Below are positions 1 through 6,786 of a stretch of DNA of 9,754 nt, piece after piece. Source of the DNA: DATGHS01 sp035307785. GTDB lineage: Bacteria; Planctomycetota; Planctomycetia; Gemmatales; Gemmataceae. The notes under the pieces were generated by a model. It searched no databases and was not told where the DNA came from. It was given only the letters and a program-made list of their open reading frames with translations. The stretch lies in contig DATGHS010000559.1 in the NCBI GenBank assembly GCA_035307785.1, forward strand, positions 1 to 9,754, in the 5' to 3' direction. Position numbers and translations under genes: made by a program. Every line of letters starts with the position of its first letter. The stretch's first letter is position 1.

Positions 1-36
1 AAAACGAGTTGCACTACATCTGGCAGGAAATTGAAC

Positions 37-1296
37 ATGAGCCGATTGAAAAAAATCCTCACCTACCTGGCCCTGACCGTCGCCGGCCTGCTGGCGCTGG
101 CATTGATCGCCAATGCCTATTTTGTCTGGGTTACCGGCAAACGGCTGGAGGAGCGGCTGAGCAAGCTGCGGGCGGCCGGCGAGCCGGCGTCGTTGGCTGA
201 AATCGGCGCCATCCGCGCTCCGGCTGGGAAAAACGCGGCCGATGTCCTGGAAAACATCAAACCTGAACTTCAGGCGCTGATCAAAGAAATCAACCCGGTG
301 CTTGCCAAGGCCACGGCCGACGATCCCCGCCCAAATCCATTTCCTGTGGACGATCACAAAACGTTGGAACAAGCGTTTGCGAATCATCCGAAAGTGCTGC
401 CAGGCTTGCACGAGGCTGCGGAGTGTATCGTTTATCACTCGCGCTTGAATTATCAATTGGCCGGCCCGGCATTTCTTTCGGAGCTGTTGACGTGGGTGCA
501 GCTACTGCGTGAGGCCACGAATGTCCTCGATACGCAAGAGCGCTTGCAGCTTCAACGGAAGGATTACGGAGGGGCGATGCGCACATGCCTGACGTCGCTG
601 CGGCTAACCCGTGTGTGCGATGGCGAGCCGATGGTCATTTCTCACCTGGTGATTCTAGCCACACGCAGCGTCGCTGTGCGTATGGCCAATGAGGTGCTTC
701 GCGCCGGGCCGGTATCGCCCGATCTGCACCGGCAACTGGAAGCGGAATTGGCAAGACATGACACATTCGATGGTTTACGGCGCAGCCTGGTCACGGAGCG
801 GGCCTTTGGCCTCCAGACGATGGACGAGAATATGGGCGGCAGCTGGTTTACACGCGCCTATGTCAACGACAACAAATGCCAGTACCTGGATTTGATGGCG
901 GAATGGATCGAGAAAGCCAATGGCTCGTATGCCCAGTTCAAAGAACAAGAAACCGGCATTCAGCAGGGGACGATCACCTTTCGTTATGTCTTGCTGCAGT
1001 TGCTCGCTCCGGCTGTGATGAAAATCCAGGAAGCGGACTATCGCGCTCGTTGCCTGGTTCGCTGCCTACGCGTGCTGAACGCATTGATTGCCGACAAAGT
1101 TCAGGAAGTGCCGGCCAAGGTGATGGCTCTCGACCTGCCGGCCGACGCCATTACGGATCCGTACACCGGTCAGCCACTTGTCGTGAAGAAAATCGATGGC
1201 CAGTGGGTCATTTATGGGCTTGGTCCCAATTTGAAAGACGATGGCGGCAACTTCGAAAAGCTGGAAGACATCGGGCTGGGACCGGTCAAGAAATGA
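37..1296 (+). CDS. Membrane-anchored hypothetical protein, 419 aa
   Basis: I do not recognise a named function. Residues about 5-27 form one hydrophobic helix preceded by basic residues (MSRLKK), so the protein is probably anchored in the membrane with the remaining ~390 residues outside the cytoplasm. The stretch after the helix (AAGEPASLAEI, about residues 48-58) and the C-terminal signature DPYTGQPL ... VIYGLGPNLKDDGG resemble a common planctomycete type of single-helix protein; that is recollection, not a search. The start is set at the ATG at 37 because AGGA at 25-28 sits 8 bases upstream; an in-frame TTG at 31 would lie inside that ribosome binding site. The middle looks mostly helical. 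The gene ends 4 bases before a large hairpin shared with the convergent downstream gene. The coding call is firm; the function is unknown. Confidence 0.85.
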   Translation: MSRLKKILTYLALTVAGLLALALIANAYFVWVTGKRLEERLSKLRAAGEPASLAEIGAIRAPAGKNAADVLENIKPELQALIKEINPVLAKATADDPRPNPFPVDDHKTLEQAFANHPKVLPGLHEAAECIVYHSRLNYQLAGPAFLSELLTWVQLLREATNVLDTQERLQLQRKDYGGAMRTCLTSLRLTRVCDGEPMVISHLVILATRSVAVRMANEVLRAGPVSPDLHRQLEAELARHDTFDGLRRSLVTERAFGLQTMDENMGGSWFTRAYVNDNKCQYLDLMAEWIEKANGSYAQFKEQETGIQQGTITFRYVLLQLLAPAVMKIQEADYRARCLVRCLRVLNALIADKVQEVPAKVMALDLPADAITDPYTGQPLVVKKIDGQWVIYGLGPNLKDDGGNFEKLEDIGLGPVKK

Positions 1297-1299
1297 TAC

Positions 1300-1341
1300 G
1301 GTTCCGTTTCGCCCAGATTGCAGCATGGGCGAAACGGAACC
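1300..1341. terminator. Bidirectional hairpin terminator between convergent genes
   Basis: A perfect 16-bp stem (1300-1315 pairs with 1326-1341) encloses a 10-base loop (1316-1325). It fills the gap between two convergent stop codons (1294-1296 on + and 1360-1362 on -). On the + strand it is followed by CTTTGCTGTATT, moderately T-rich; on the - strand the T-run is weaker. Position and perfect pairing argue for a shared terminator. Confidence 0.75.
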
Positions 1342-1359
1342 TTTGCTGTATTCACTCGC

Positions 1360-2001
1360 TCACTGTCCAAACTGCATCGGAAACGTACCGGGCCTGTCTG
1401 CTTGGTACGGCTTATCCACCAGCACCAAGTCTTCGCTCTGGTACTTCAGCCATTGCTTGCTATCCGTCTTGGCCCAGACACGCACGCGGCTGGTTAGCAC
1501 CTTCGTGGAGTCGCTTGCGACCAGGGTGTAGGTTTCACCCGGCTCTAGAGTAGCGGTGATCGGCTGATTCGCGCCATCCTTATCTGGGGCCGGCAGCCAC
1601 GCGCCTTGTCCCTTCCCGTCATCGCCCAAATACAGGGCAAAAACCTGCAAACGGCTGGCCGTGTTATTGGTCACTTGCAAATACTTCTGCGTTTGCAGGG
1701 CCGCTGCATTGTTGCCGGCGAGCGGGTCGCTGCCCACAATCACCGGCGGCGCCGGCGGCGTCACCACCACAATCGGGGGCGACGGCGGCGTGATGATTAC
1801 CGGCGGCGGCACGATCACAACCGGCGGCGGCAAAATCACCGGCGGCTTCGGCGGAAAAATAATGGGCGGGAAGATGATTGGCAGTTTCGGTGGTGGCGGC
1901 GGTGGTGGCGGCGGCGGCTTCGGCCCCGCGAACGACAATTGCCCGAGTGCCAGAAGCGCCGCAAGCGCAGGTATTGAAAATCGGAGGAAGAGCTTGCTCA
2001 C
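1360..2001 (-). CDS. Secreted protein with polyproline region, 213 aa
   Basis: Residues 1-25 are a signal peptide: a short basic start, the hydrophobic core IPALAALLALG, and a likely cut after SFA. Residues 27-90 are a low-complexity segment: ten consecutive prolines (29-38), then PP or PPP pairs alternating with triplets of I, V or L (IIF, VVIV, VIIT, IVVV). Residues about 105-213 look globular and beta-rich (KYLQVTNN, SRVRVWAK, KYQSEDLVLV), similar to a planctomycete extracytoplasmic domain type I recall, with no catalytic motif visible. The start is GTG at 2001-1999; GAGGA lies 7 bases upstream on this strand and no closer start fits. The rigid linker probably holds the C-terminal domain away from the membrane or cell wall. 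The ten-proline run should need EF-P to be translated. Function unknown. Confidence 0.85.
   Translation of the reverse strand: MSKLFLRFSIPALAALLALGQLSFAGPKPPPPPPPPPPKLPIIFPPIIFPPKPPVILPPPVVIVPPPVIITPPSPPIVVVTPPAPPVIVGSDPLAGNNAAALQTQKYLQVTNNTASRLQVFALYLGDDGKGQGAWLPAPDKDGANQPITATLEPGETYTLVASDSTKVLTSRVRVWAKTDSKQWLKYQSEDLVLVDKPYQADRPGTFPMQFGQ
1732..1923 (-). repeat. Low-complexity GGC/CCG tract coding for the Pro-rich segment
   Basis: This stretch is built of CCG/CCC/CCA codon runs (seen as GGC/GGT/CGG on the + strand). It encodes residues 27-90 of the secreted protein. Six-frame translation gives glycine-rich and arginine/histidine-rich shadow frames on the opposite strand; these reflect composition only. 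Such runs are prone to slippage, so the number of prolines may differ between strains. Confidence 0.7.
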
Positions 2002-2183
2002 GGTAGTATCCTCAAGTAAGAATTCGGCTCAAATCGACGTTAGACAAACGCGCGACAGTCACGGACTTTTGCTGGGACGCGCGGCCGGCAATAGCGGCAC
2101 GTCGAAAGCAGCCGGTAGTCCAATTTTCCTCAGCGCGAACGGCGCGGAAATGTTACCGAAAAGTTCTCGGCAGAAATGAAAAT

Positions 2184-2213
2184 GCGGCGTGGCCGGAGCG
2201 AGGGCCACGCCGC
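2184..2213 (-). terminator. Rho-independent terminator downstream of the Cys-rich small ORF
   Basis: An 11-bp perfect GC-rich stem (2184-2194 with 2203-2213) has an 8-base loop (2195-2202). Read on the - strand it is followed by ATTTTCATTTC, a reasonable T-run. It begins 38 bases after the TAA of the small - strand ORF at 2252-2353 and no other gene ends near it on that strand, which supports transcription of that ORF. Confidence 0.7.
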
Positions 2214-2251
2214 CATGTGTTTGTGTTGACCCGCTTGAGCGCGTCTGAGTG

Positions 2252-2353
2252 TTAACAGCAGCCGCAGCAGACCGGGGTGTTGCTCAGCATCACGCAGCCC
2301 ATGCAGCCGCCGTGCAACATGGCCGACAGGCAGTCGCAGCAGCCCTGGAGCAT
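2252..2353 (-). CDS. Cysteine-rich microprotein, 33 aa (putative)
   Basis: Reading the - strand from ATG at 2353 to TAA at 2254-2252 gives 33 residues, nine of them cysteine (positions 5, 6, 8, 17, 20, 29, 30, 32, 33), in the pattern CCxC-x8-CxxC-x8-CCxCC. The C-terminus reads SNTPVCCGCC. Regular spacing of Cys pairs suggests metal binding or a disulfide-rich peptide, and a rho-independent terminator follows 38 bases on. There is no good ribosome binding site before the ATG; an in-frame TTG at 2368 would add LSTCR, with a tenth Cys, but also lacks one, and an in-frame stop lies at 2398-2396. Chance is possible, since repeated GCA/GCC on the + strand reads as Cys/Gly here. No signal peptide or membrane helix is visible. 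I do not recognise a characterised family. Confidence 0.5.
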   Translation of the reverse strand: MLQGCCDCLSAMLHGGCMGCVMLSNTPVCCGCC

Positions 2354-2472
2354 CCTGCAGGTCGACAATGGCTGGCGCGCGCAATCATCAGGAAGTCAGG
2401 TTGTTACTGATTATTGGCTGCCATAGGCGCTTCGTAGTGTACGATCCCGAAAGTGGAAAGTCATTCAAAAAT

Positions 2473-2545
2473 GCGTTTGATTTCACGAAAAAGCGTTTCG
2501 TTTCACGAGGGGTGTCTGTTTTCTGATTAAATGGAAACGAAATGC
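2473..2545. repeat. 20-bp-period direct repeat with an inverted third copy, upstream of the kinase gene
   Basis: GCGTTTgaTTTCACGA (2473-2488) recurs as GCGTTTcgTTTCACGA (2493-2508), 14 of 16 bases identical, with a 20-bp period close to two helical turns. GAAACGAAATGC (2534-2545) is the reverse complement of 2493-2504 with one mismatch. The copies sit about 105-180 bases upstream of the -35 box of the kinase gene, so they could be operator half-sites. The rest of 2354-2649 shows no gene: long frames across it have no start signal and run into the kinase gene antisense. Confidence 0.4.
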
Positions 2546-2649
2546 TCTGCCCGCCCTCTGCCGGTTGGGCATTGGGCTGCCCGTTTAGGCGACCCATTGG
2601 TCCAGAGGATTTGGTTACCGCGTGGTGAAGCATCCACACGACCCGCTTA

Positions 2650-2677
2650 TTGTCAACCGAATGGCTCGGCGTAAAAT
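2650..2677 (+). promoter_or_regulatory. Sigma70-like promoter for the histidine kinase gene
   Basis: TTGTCA (2650-2655) and TAAAAT (2672-2677) are each one base from the TTGACA/TATAAT consensus, with a 16-bp spacer. The predicted start of transcription, near 2684, leaves a leader of about 35 bases before the ATG at 2719. Planctomycete promoters are poorly characterised, so this rests on the general bacterial consensus. Confidence 0.5.
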
Positions 2678-2718
2678 AAGTCACCGAGCTTACCGCCGCG
2701 TTCCACCCAGGAAACACA

Positions 2719-2928
2719 ATGCACTCGGCATGTGAAGCGGCCGGCCAGGAACGGCAGGTCCGAACCACTCCGCATAAAAGCGAAATTGAATTTCGACGAC
2801 TGTTGGAAAAACTCCCCGCAGGAGCATACACCTGCGATGCCGACGGTCTGATTACCTACTTCAATCAATTCGCCGTCGATCTTTGGGGCCGTGCCCCATT
2901 GTTGAACGATCCCATTGATCGCTACTGA
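2719..2928 (+). CDS. N-terminal PAS fragment of a hybrid histidine kinase (ends at in-frame TGA)
   Basis: This 69-residue frame is the front of a PAS sensor domain: EFRRLLEKLPAGAYTCDADG leading to ITYFNQFAVDLWGRAPLLND. AGGA at 2709-2712 lies 6 bases before the ATG, and a promoter-like pair lies just upstream, so translation should begin here. It stops at TGA 2926-2928, but the same reading frame continues without a shift into the rest of the PAS domain (GSFQLFNVGGSPIAREQCWM) and the kinase. In related planctomycete and proteobacterial sensor kinases I recall that this position reads DRF/Y-C-GS, so TGA replaces a cysteine codon. Either the gene is broken by a point mutation, the base is a sequencing error, or the stop is read through. 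Alone, the fragment lacks half of the PAS fold. Confidence 0.7.
   Translation: MHSACEAAGQERQVRTTPHKSEIEFRRLLEKLPAGAYTCDADGLITYFNQFAVDLWGRAPLLNDPIDRY
2926..2928 (+). other. In-frame TGA interrupting the PAS-kinase gene at codon 70
   Basis: The frame upstream (from 2719) and downstream (to 4299) is the same, and both sides fit one continuous PAS domain, so one base change (TGC or TGT to TGA) explains the break. TGA ends several other genes in this window (the 37-1296, 5492-6331 and 6783-7232 genes), so general reassignment of TGA is excluded. A small hairpin, CGGTG-GTT-CACCG at 2952-2964, starts 24 bases after the TGA; a bacterial selenocysteine element would sit at about this distance, but this stem is short. 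Confidence 0.7.
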
Positions 2929-2985
2929 GGTTCGTTCCAACTGTTTAACGTCGGTGGTTCACCGATCGCGCGCGAACAATGCTGG

Positions 2986-4299
2986 ATGGCACTGGCGCTT
3001 CAACAAGAGCGCGAGTTCAACGGTCAGGAGGTCGTGATCGAGCGCCCCAACGGCAGCCGCGTGATTGTGCTCGCTCATGCCAATCCGCTGCACGATGACT
3101 CCGGCCGGCTGATTGGCGCCGTTAATGTGCTCGTCGATATCACCGAGCGCAAACAGGCGGAGGAAGCGCTGGCCGAATCGCATCGGCGCAAGGACGAATT
3201 TCTGGCGACGTTGGCCCATGAACTGCGGAACCCGCTGGCGCCCATCCGTAATACCGTGCAGTTTCTGAAGCTGAAAAGCTCGCTGGAACCGGACGTACAG
3301 ATGGCCCGTGATCTCATCGACCGGCAGGTGGAGCACCTGGTCCGCCTGGTGGATGATCTTCTCGATGTTTCGCGCATCAATTGCAACAAGCTCGACCTGC
3401 GCAAGGAGCGCGTGCTGCTGCGCAAAGTGATCGAAACCGCCATCGAAACCAGCCGGCCGCTCATCGAAGCGCAAGGCCACGAATTGACCGTTTCGTTGCC
3501 ACTAGCGCCGATCGCACTGCATGCTGACCCGGTTCGGCTCAGCCAGGCCATTGCGAACCTGTTGAACAATGCCGCGAAATATACCGAACCCAGCGGTCGC
3601 ATTTGGGTCACCGTCGAGCGCCAGGGGAGCGACGCGGTAGTCTCGGTAAAGGACAACGGCATCGGCATTCCGGCCCAAATGCTTCCGTGCATCTTCGAGA
3701 TGTTCACGCAGTCCCAGCGCTCGCTGAATCGCTCTCTGGGCGGCCTCGGCATCGGCTTGGCATTAGTCAAACGGCTTGTGGAGATGCATGGGGGCAACGT
3801 GGAAGCCAAGAGCGGAGGACCAGGTCTGGGAAGTGAATTCATTTTACGGTTGCCGGTCCTCATCGAAACGGATCGCGCCGCATCCAAATCGGCGATCCAT
3901 GATGATCGGACCAGCGGCGGGGCGCTGCGCATTCTGGTCGTGGACGACAACCCCGATGTCGCTGCCAGCCTGGCGATGATGCTGAAAATGGTCGGCAACG
4001 ACGTGCGCATCGCCCACGATGGCCAGGAAGGGCTGAGCATGGCGGATGAGTTCCGCCCGGCCGTGGTGTTGCTCGACATCGGCTTGCCGAAAATGAACGG
4101 CTACGAAATGGCCCGGCAAATCCGGCAACACGACTGGGGCAAAAACTTGGTGCTAATCGCTCTGACCGGCTGGGGCCAGGATGAAGACCGCCGCCAATCA
4201 ACGGAAGCGGGCTTTAACCACCACTTGGTCAAACCGGTAAAGCTGGCGCCACTCCTCAAACTGTTGGCCGGCGTCGTCGAGCCAGCAACCTCGCTCTAA
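2986..4299 (+). CDS. Hybrid sensor histidine kinase (PAS C-half, HisKA, HATPase, receiver)
   Basis: The kinase autophosphorylates a histidine and passes phosphate to an aspartate in its own receiver domain. Residues are numbered from the ATG at 2719. The end of PAS reaches about 150 (VNVLVDITERKQ), then HisKA with the H-box LAHELRNPL (His167) and HATPase with the N-box NLLNNAAKY (Asn284), DNGIGI (312-317) and GGLGIGLAL (341-349). The receiver starts at about 405, with acidic pair D409/D410, phospho-acceptor D453 in LLDIGLPKMNG, T483 and K505. All catalytic residues are present. There are no membrane helices, so it is a cytoplasmic sensor. The ATG at 2986 is the first ATG after the TGA but has no ribosome binding site; if used, it makes a 437-residue kinase lacking the PAS front half. 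No output regulator is nearby. Family call firm; intactness doubtful. Confidence 0.85.
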   Translation: MALALQQEREFNGQEVVIERPNGSRVIVLAHANPLHDDSGRLIGAVNVLVDITERKQAEEALAESHRRKDEFLATLAHELRNPLAPIRNTVQFLKLKSSLEPDVQMARDLIDRQVEHLVRLVDDLLDVSRINCNKLDLRKERVLLRKVIETAIETSRPLIEAQGHELTVSLPLAPIALHADPVRLSQAIANLLNNAAKYTEPSGRIWVTVERQGSDAVVSVKDNGIGIPAQMLPCIFEMFTQSQRSLNRSLGGLGIGLALVKRLVEMHGGNVEAKSGGPGLGSEFILRLPVLIETDRAASKSAIHDDRTSGGALRILVVDDNPDVAASLAMMLKMVGNDVRIAHDGQEGLSMADEFRPAVVLLDIGLPKMNGYEMARQIRQHDWGKNLVLIALTGWGQDEDRRQSTEAGFNHHLVKPVKLAPLLKLLAGVVEPATSL

Positions 4300-4436
4300 T
4301 CATATTTGACCGGATTCCGTGGCCCAAGCATAAGGGGGTCCTTTGCTAGCGCAGCGGGTTCCGTTGTGTTGACAGCCTGTCTCCTTGGGCTTCGGGCCGA
4401 TACCATAAATAAAGAAGCCACGTGTCGGAGGCAGTC

Positions 4437-5429
4437 ATGCCCGCCAATCTGACCCCACAATACCTGGAAGCGGAATCCGAATTCCGCAAAGCCCAGACGG
4501 CCGATGAGCGCCTCGAATGTTTGCAAAAGATGTGGAAGGAACTGCCCAAGCATAAGGGGACCGACAAGCTCCAGGCCGAGTTAAAGCAAAAGATCAGCGA
4601 AGCCAAGAAAGAAGTCGACCACGATCGCAAAAATCCAAAGAAGGGAGGTGTCAGCTACAAGATTCCCCGCCAGGGGGCGGGGCAGATCATTCTTCTGGGC
4701 GCCCCCAACGCCGGCAAAAGCCAGGTCCTCGCCCGGCTCACGCGCGCGACGCCAGAAGTGGCACCGTACCCCTTCACCACACGCGAGCCGCATGCCGGCA
4801 TGATGGACTGGGAAGACGCGCGTGTGCAGCTAGTCGATACGCCGCCGATCACCGCCGATTTTCTGGAACCGTACGTCGGCAGTTTGATTCGCGGAGCAGA
4901 TGCGACGTTGTTACTGGTCGATCTTGCCGACGACGATGGCCCGTTTGCTGCCGAAACCGTCCAGGAAAAGCTTGCGACAGTCAAAACCGTGCTCACCGGC
5001 GAACTGCCGGCCGAGCCGCAAGACTTTTCGATCCATTATGCGCGCACTATCGTGGGAGCCAATAAGTGCGATGCTGCCGGCGCGAATGACCGACTGGAAA
5101 TCGTACGTGAAATGTTCGGCAATCGCTTTCTTATCCACGTATTCTCTGCCGAACATGGAACCGGTCTGGAAGAATTGCGCACGGCGCTGTACAAGTTTCT
5201 GAACGTCATCCGCGTGTATACGAAGCAACCGGGCAAGCCGGCCGACAAGAACGCCCCGTTCACGGTTCCAACCGGCAGCACCGTGATCGACTTCGCGGGC
5301 CGGGTCCACAAGGACTTCATCACCGGCTTGAAGAACGCTCGCATCTGGGGCACCGGCGTATTCGACGGTCAACCTGTGGGCCGTGAGCACGTGTTGCATG
5401 ACAAGGATGTCGTGGAATTGCATATGTAA
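4437..5429 (+). CDS. GTPase with C-terminal TGS domain (DRG/Obg-like), 330 aa
   Basis: This is a P-loop GTPase of the Obg/DRG group, probably acting with ribosomes or RNA. Residues 1-80 are a charged, helical, possibly coiled-coil front (PKHKGTDKLQAELKQKISEA). Then come G1 GAPNAGKS (88-95), the switch I stretch YPFTTREP (111-118), G3 VDTPP (133-137), G4 NKCD (209-212) and a G5-like FSA (236-238). Residues about 258-330 are a TGS domain (IRVYTKQPGKPADK ... KDVVELHM). The G3 motif has Pro where most Obg proteins have Gly (DxPG), which I recall as typical of this planctomycete-rich subgroup. ATG 4437 is chosen over an in-frame GTG at 4422 because GGAGG at 4427-4431 lies 5 bases before it. The gene leads a run of four + strand genes; a palindrome separates it from the next. 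Confidence 0.85.
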   Translation: MPANLTPQYLEAESEFRKAQTADERLECLQKMWKELPKHKGTDKLQAELKQKISEAKKEVDHDRKNPKKGGVSYKIPRQGAGQIILLGAPNAGKSQVLARLTRATPEVAPYPFTTREPHAGMMDWEDARVQLVDTPPITADFLEPYVGSLIRGADATLLLVDLADDDGPFAAETVQEKLATVKTVLTGELPAEPQDFSIHYARTIVGANKCDAAGANDRLEIVREMFGNRFLIHVFSAEHGTGLEELRTALYKFLNVIRVYTKQPGKPADKNAPFTVPTGSTVIDFAGRVHKDFITGLKNARIWGTGVFDGQPVGREHVLHDKDVVELHM

Positions 5430-5454
5430 GTTGGTGAGCGGTGAGTGGTTGGAA

Positions 5455-5480
5455 ATCCCACGGACGGAAGTCCGTGGGAT
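5455..5480. repeat. REP-like palindrome between the GTPase and PSP1 genes
   Basis: A perfect 11-bp stem (5455-5465 with 5470-5480) closes on the tetraloop GGAA. Its core GACGGAAGTCCGTGGG (5463-5478) recurs exactly at 7291-7306. The element ends 11 bases before the ATG at 5492, so it fills the place where a ribosome binding site should be. It could terminate or process the mRNA of the upstream gene. I recall similar palindromes scattered through planctomycete genomes. Confidence 0.65.
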
Positions 5481-5491
5481 CTGAGTGAAAC

Positions 5492-6331
5492 ATGTCCGGA
5501 CCTGAAACGATCACTGCTGCTGAATCCACCGCGAAGTTCATTGTGCGGCATGGCTCGATGCGCTTTCTCGGCGAGTACGACGCACCGGCTGGTGTAAGTC
5601 TCAACCGAGGGCAGCAGGTAATTGTTCGCTCCGAGCGCGGCCAGGAATTGGCGGATGTCCTGTGCCCCAGCACGCCGGAAGCGGTCAAGCAAATAGCCGA
5701 ACCTACCAAGGGGCAGATCATTCGCTTGCTCACGGCCGACGATCAGAAGCGCGTCGATTGGCTCCGTCAGAATCGCCGACAGGAGTACGAGACTGCCGTA
5801 ACACACATTCGCGCGCTCAGCCTGCCGATGCAACTCGTGGATGTGGAGCACCTGTTCGGCGGCGAGCGGATAGTGTTCTACTTCCTGGCCGACAAGCGCG
5901 TGGACTTCCGAGAGTTGGTGAAAGTCTTGGCCCGCGAGTTCCAAACTCGGATCGAGCTTCGACAGATTGGCGTGCGCGACGAGGCTAAACTTCTCGCCGA
6001 TTATGGCGATTGCGGCAAGCCCGTCTGCTGCAATACGCATATGGCCGTGATGCCGCCGGTGTCGATGCGCATGGCGAAATTGCAGAAGGCGACGCTCGAT
6101 CCGTCCAAGATCTCCGGCCGGTGCGGCCGGCTGAAGTGTTGCCTGCGCTTCGAGCAAGACGTGTACGAAGAGTTCCAGGCGCAGTTGCCGGCGGTGGGCA
6201 GCCGCGTGCTGACGCGCAAAGGCCAGGGCAAGGTACTTGCCCAGGAGATTCTCGCGCGGAAGTTATTAGTAGAATTCGAAGATGGCCGGCGACTGCCGGT
6301 AACTTTAGAGGAAGTACTTACAAAGCTTTGA
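5492..6331 (+). CDS. PSP1-domain protein, RicT/YaaT-like, 279 aa
   Basis: The protein matches the PSP1 C-terminal domain family, whose best-known member is Bacillus RicT (YaaT), part of an Fe-S complex affecting RNA processing and phosphorelay. Six cysteines sit in two matching clusters: C174, C179, C180 (DCGKPVCCNTH) and C211, C216, C217 (GRCGRLKCCLRFE), joined by PPVSMRMAKLQ and LDPSKISG. This is the arrangement expected for Fe-S ligation. Before it, DVEHLFGGERIVFYFLADKR and VDFRELVKVLAREF are also typical. Residues 235-279 look like a small beta domain (GSRVLTRKGQGKVL). The start ATG follows the palindrome; only a weak GAGTGAAA precedes it, so expression may be low or depend on the upstream gene. 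RicA and RicF partners are not visible here, so the role is inferred from family alone. Confidence 0.88.
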   Translation: MSGPETITAAESTAKFIVRHGSMRFLGEYDAPAGVSLNRGQQVIVRSERGQELADVLCPSTPEAVKQIAEPTKGQIIRLLTADDQKRVDWLRQNRRQEYETAVTHIRALSLPMQLVDVEHLFGGERIVFYFLADKRVDFRELVKVLAREFQTRIELRQIGVRDEAKLLADYGDCGKPVCCNTHMAVMPPVSMRMAKLQKATLDPSKISGRCGRLKCCLRFEQDVYEEFQAQLPAVGSRVLTRKGQGKVLAQEILARKLLVEFEDGRRLPVTLEEVLTKL

Positions 6332-6369
6332 AAGCCCTGGGACGGAGCTCGCTGGGCGCTGGGAAAATC

Positions 6370-6786
6370 ATGTCGCCTGAACTCGTTGAACTCGCCGACA
6401 AAGATGGCCGTTATCCCTGGGAAGCCTTTGAGTTTGTGCTCGAAGCGCTGCCGCATACCCAGCGCATGTTCGGTAAGGAAGCGAATGCCGGTGAAGAGAT
6501 CACGGTAGAACACCACGTCACCGGCCGCGAATTGCTCGAAGGCATCTGCGACCTGGCCCGGCGCGAATTCGGCTTGCTGGCGCCAACTGTCTTCCGCCAA
6601 TGGGGCACCACGCGCACTGGTGATTTTGGCGAAATTGTCTTCGTACTGATTGATGCCGGGGTGCTACACAAGACCGAGCAGGATCGCAAAGAAGACTTTC
6701 AAGACCTTTTTGATATGGATCGAGTCTTGACCGAAAGTTACGATTTGCTGGCAAACGCGAATGAGGGGAGACGGAGTTCCCGATGA
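6370..6786 (+). CDS. Minf_1886-family protein, 138 aa
   Basis: The sequence MSPELVELADKDGRYPWEAF, then FVLEALPHTQRMFG, HHVTGRELLEGICDLA, REFGLLAPTVFRQWG and TGDFGEIVFVLIDAGVL fits the family named Minf_1886 (the Planctomycetes/Verrucomicrobia-restricted chp family), as I recall it. No biochemical function is known to me. It has no signal peptide or membrane helix, so it is probably cytoplasmic, and the length is usual for the family. The reading frame is open back to about 6010, but that part is the shadow of the PSP1 gene; the real start is ATG 6370, where family similarity begins, 38 bases after the PSP1 stop. Its ribosome binding site is weak (GGGAAAA). Its stop overlaps the next start as ATGA, so the two proteins are probably translationally coupled. 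Confidence 0.85.
   Translation: MSPELVELADKDGRYPWEAFEFVLEALPHTQRMFGKEANAGEEITVEHHVTGRELLEGICDLARREFGLLAPTVFRQWGTTRTGDFGEIVFVLIDAGVLHKTEQDRKEDFQDLFDMDRVLTESYDLLANANEGRRSSR

Noticed and set aside
1..34. Possible end of an upstream gene (frames ending at TGA 32-34 or continuing to 200)
   Set aside because: Only about 10 codons are visible and two frames are equally open, so no gene can be assigned.
1661..2179. + strand glycine-rich ORF
   Set aside because: Mirror of the polyproline codons of the - strand secreted protein, which has the signal peptide and ribosome binding site.
2388..2831. - strand 147-aa ORF across the spacer and the kinase start
   Set aside because: No ribosome binding site, no recognisable domain, and it overlaps the PAS coding sequence and its promoter antisense.
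4369..4374. TTGACA upstream of the GTPase gene
   Set aside because: Perfect -35 match but no -10-like hexamer at 16-18 bp, so I do not call a promoter.
6010..6369. N-terminal extension of the Minf_1886 frame
   Set aside because: It is a shadow of the PSP1 gene in another frame; family similarity begins at ATG 6370.
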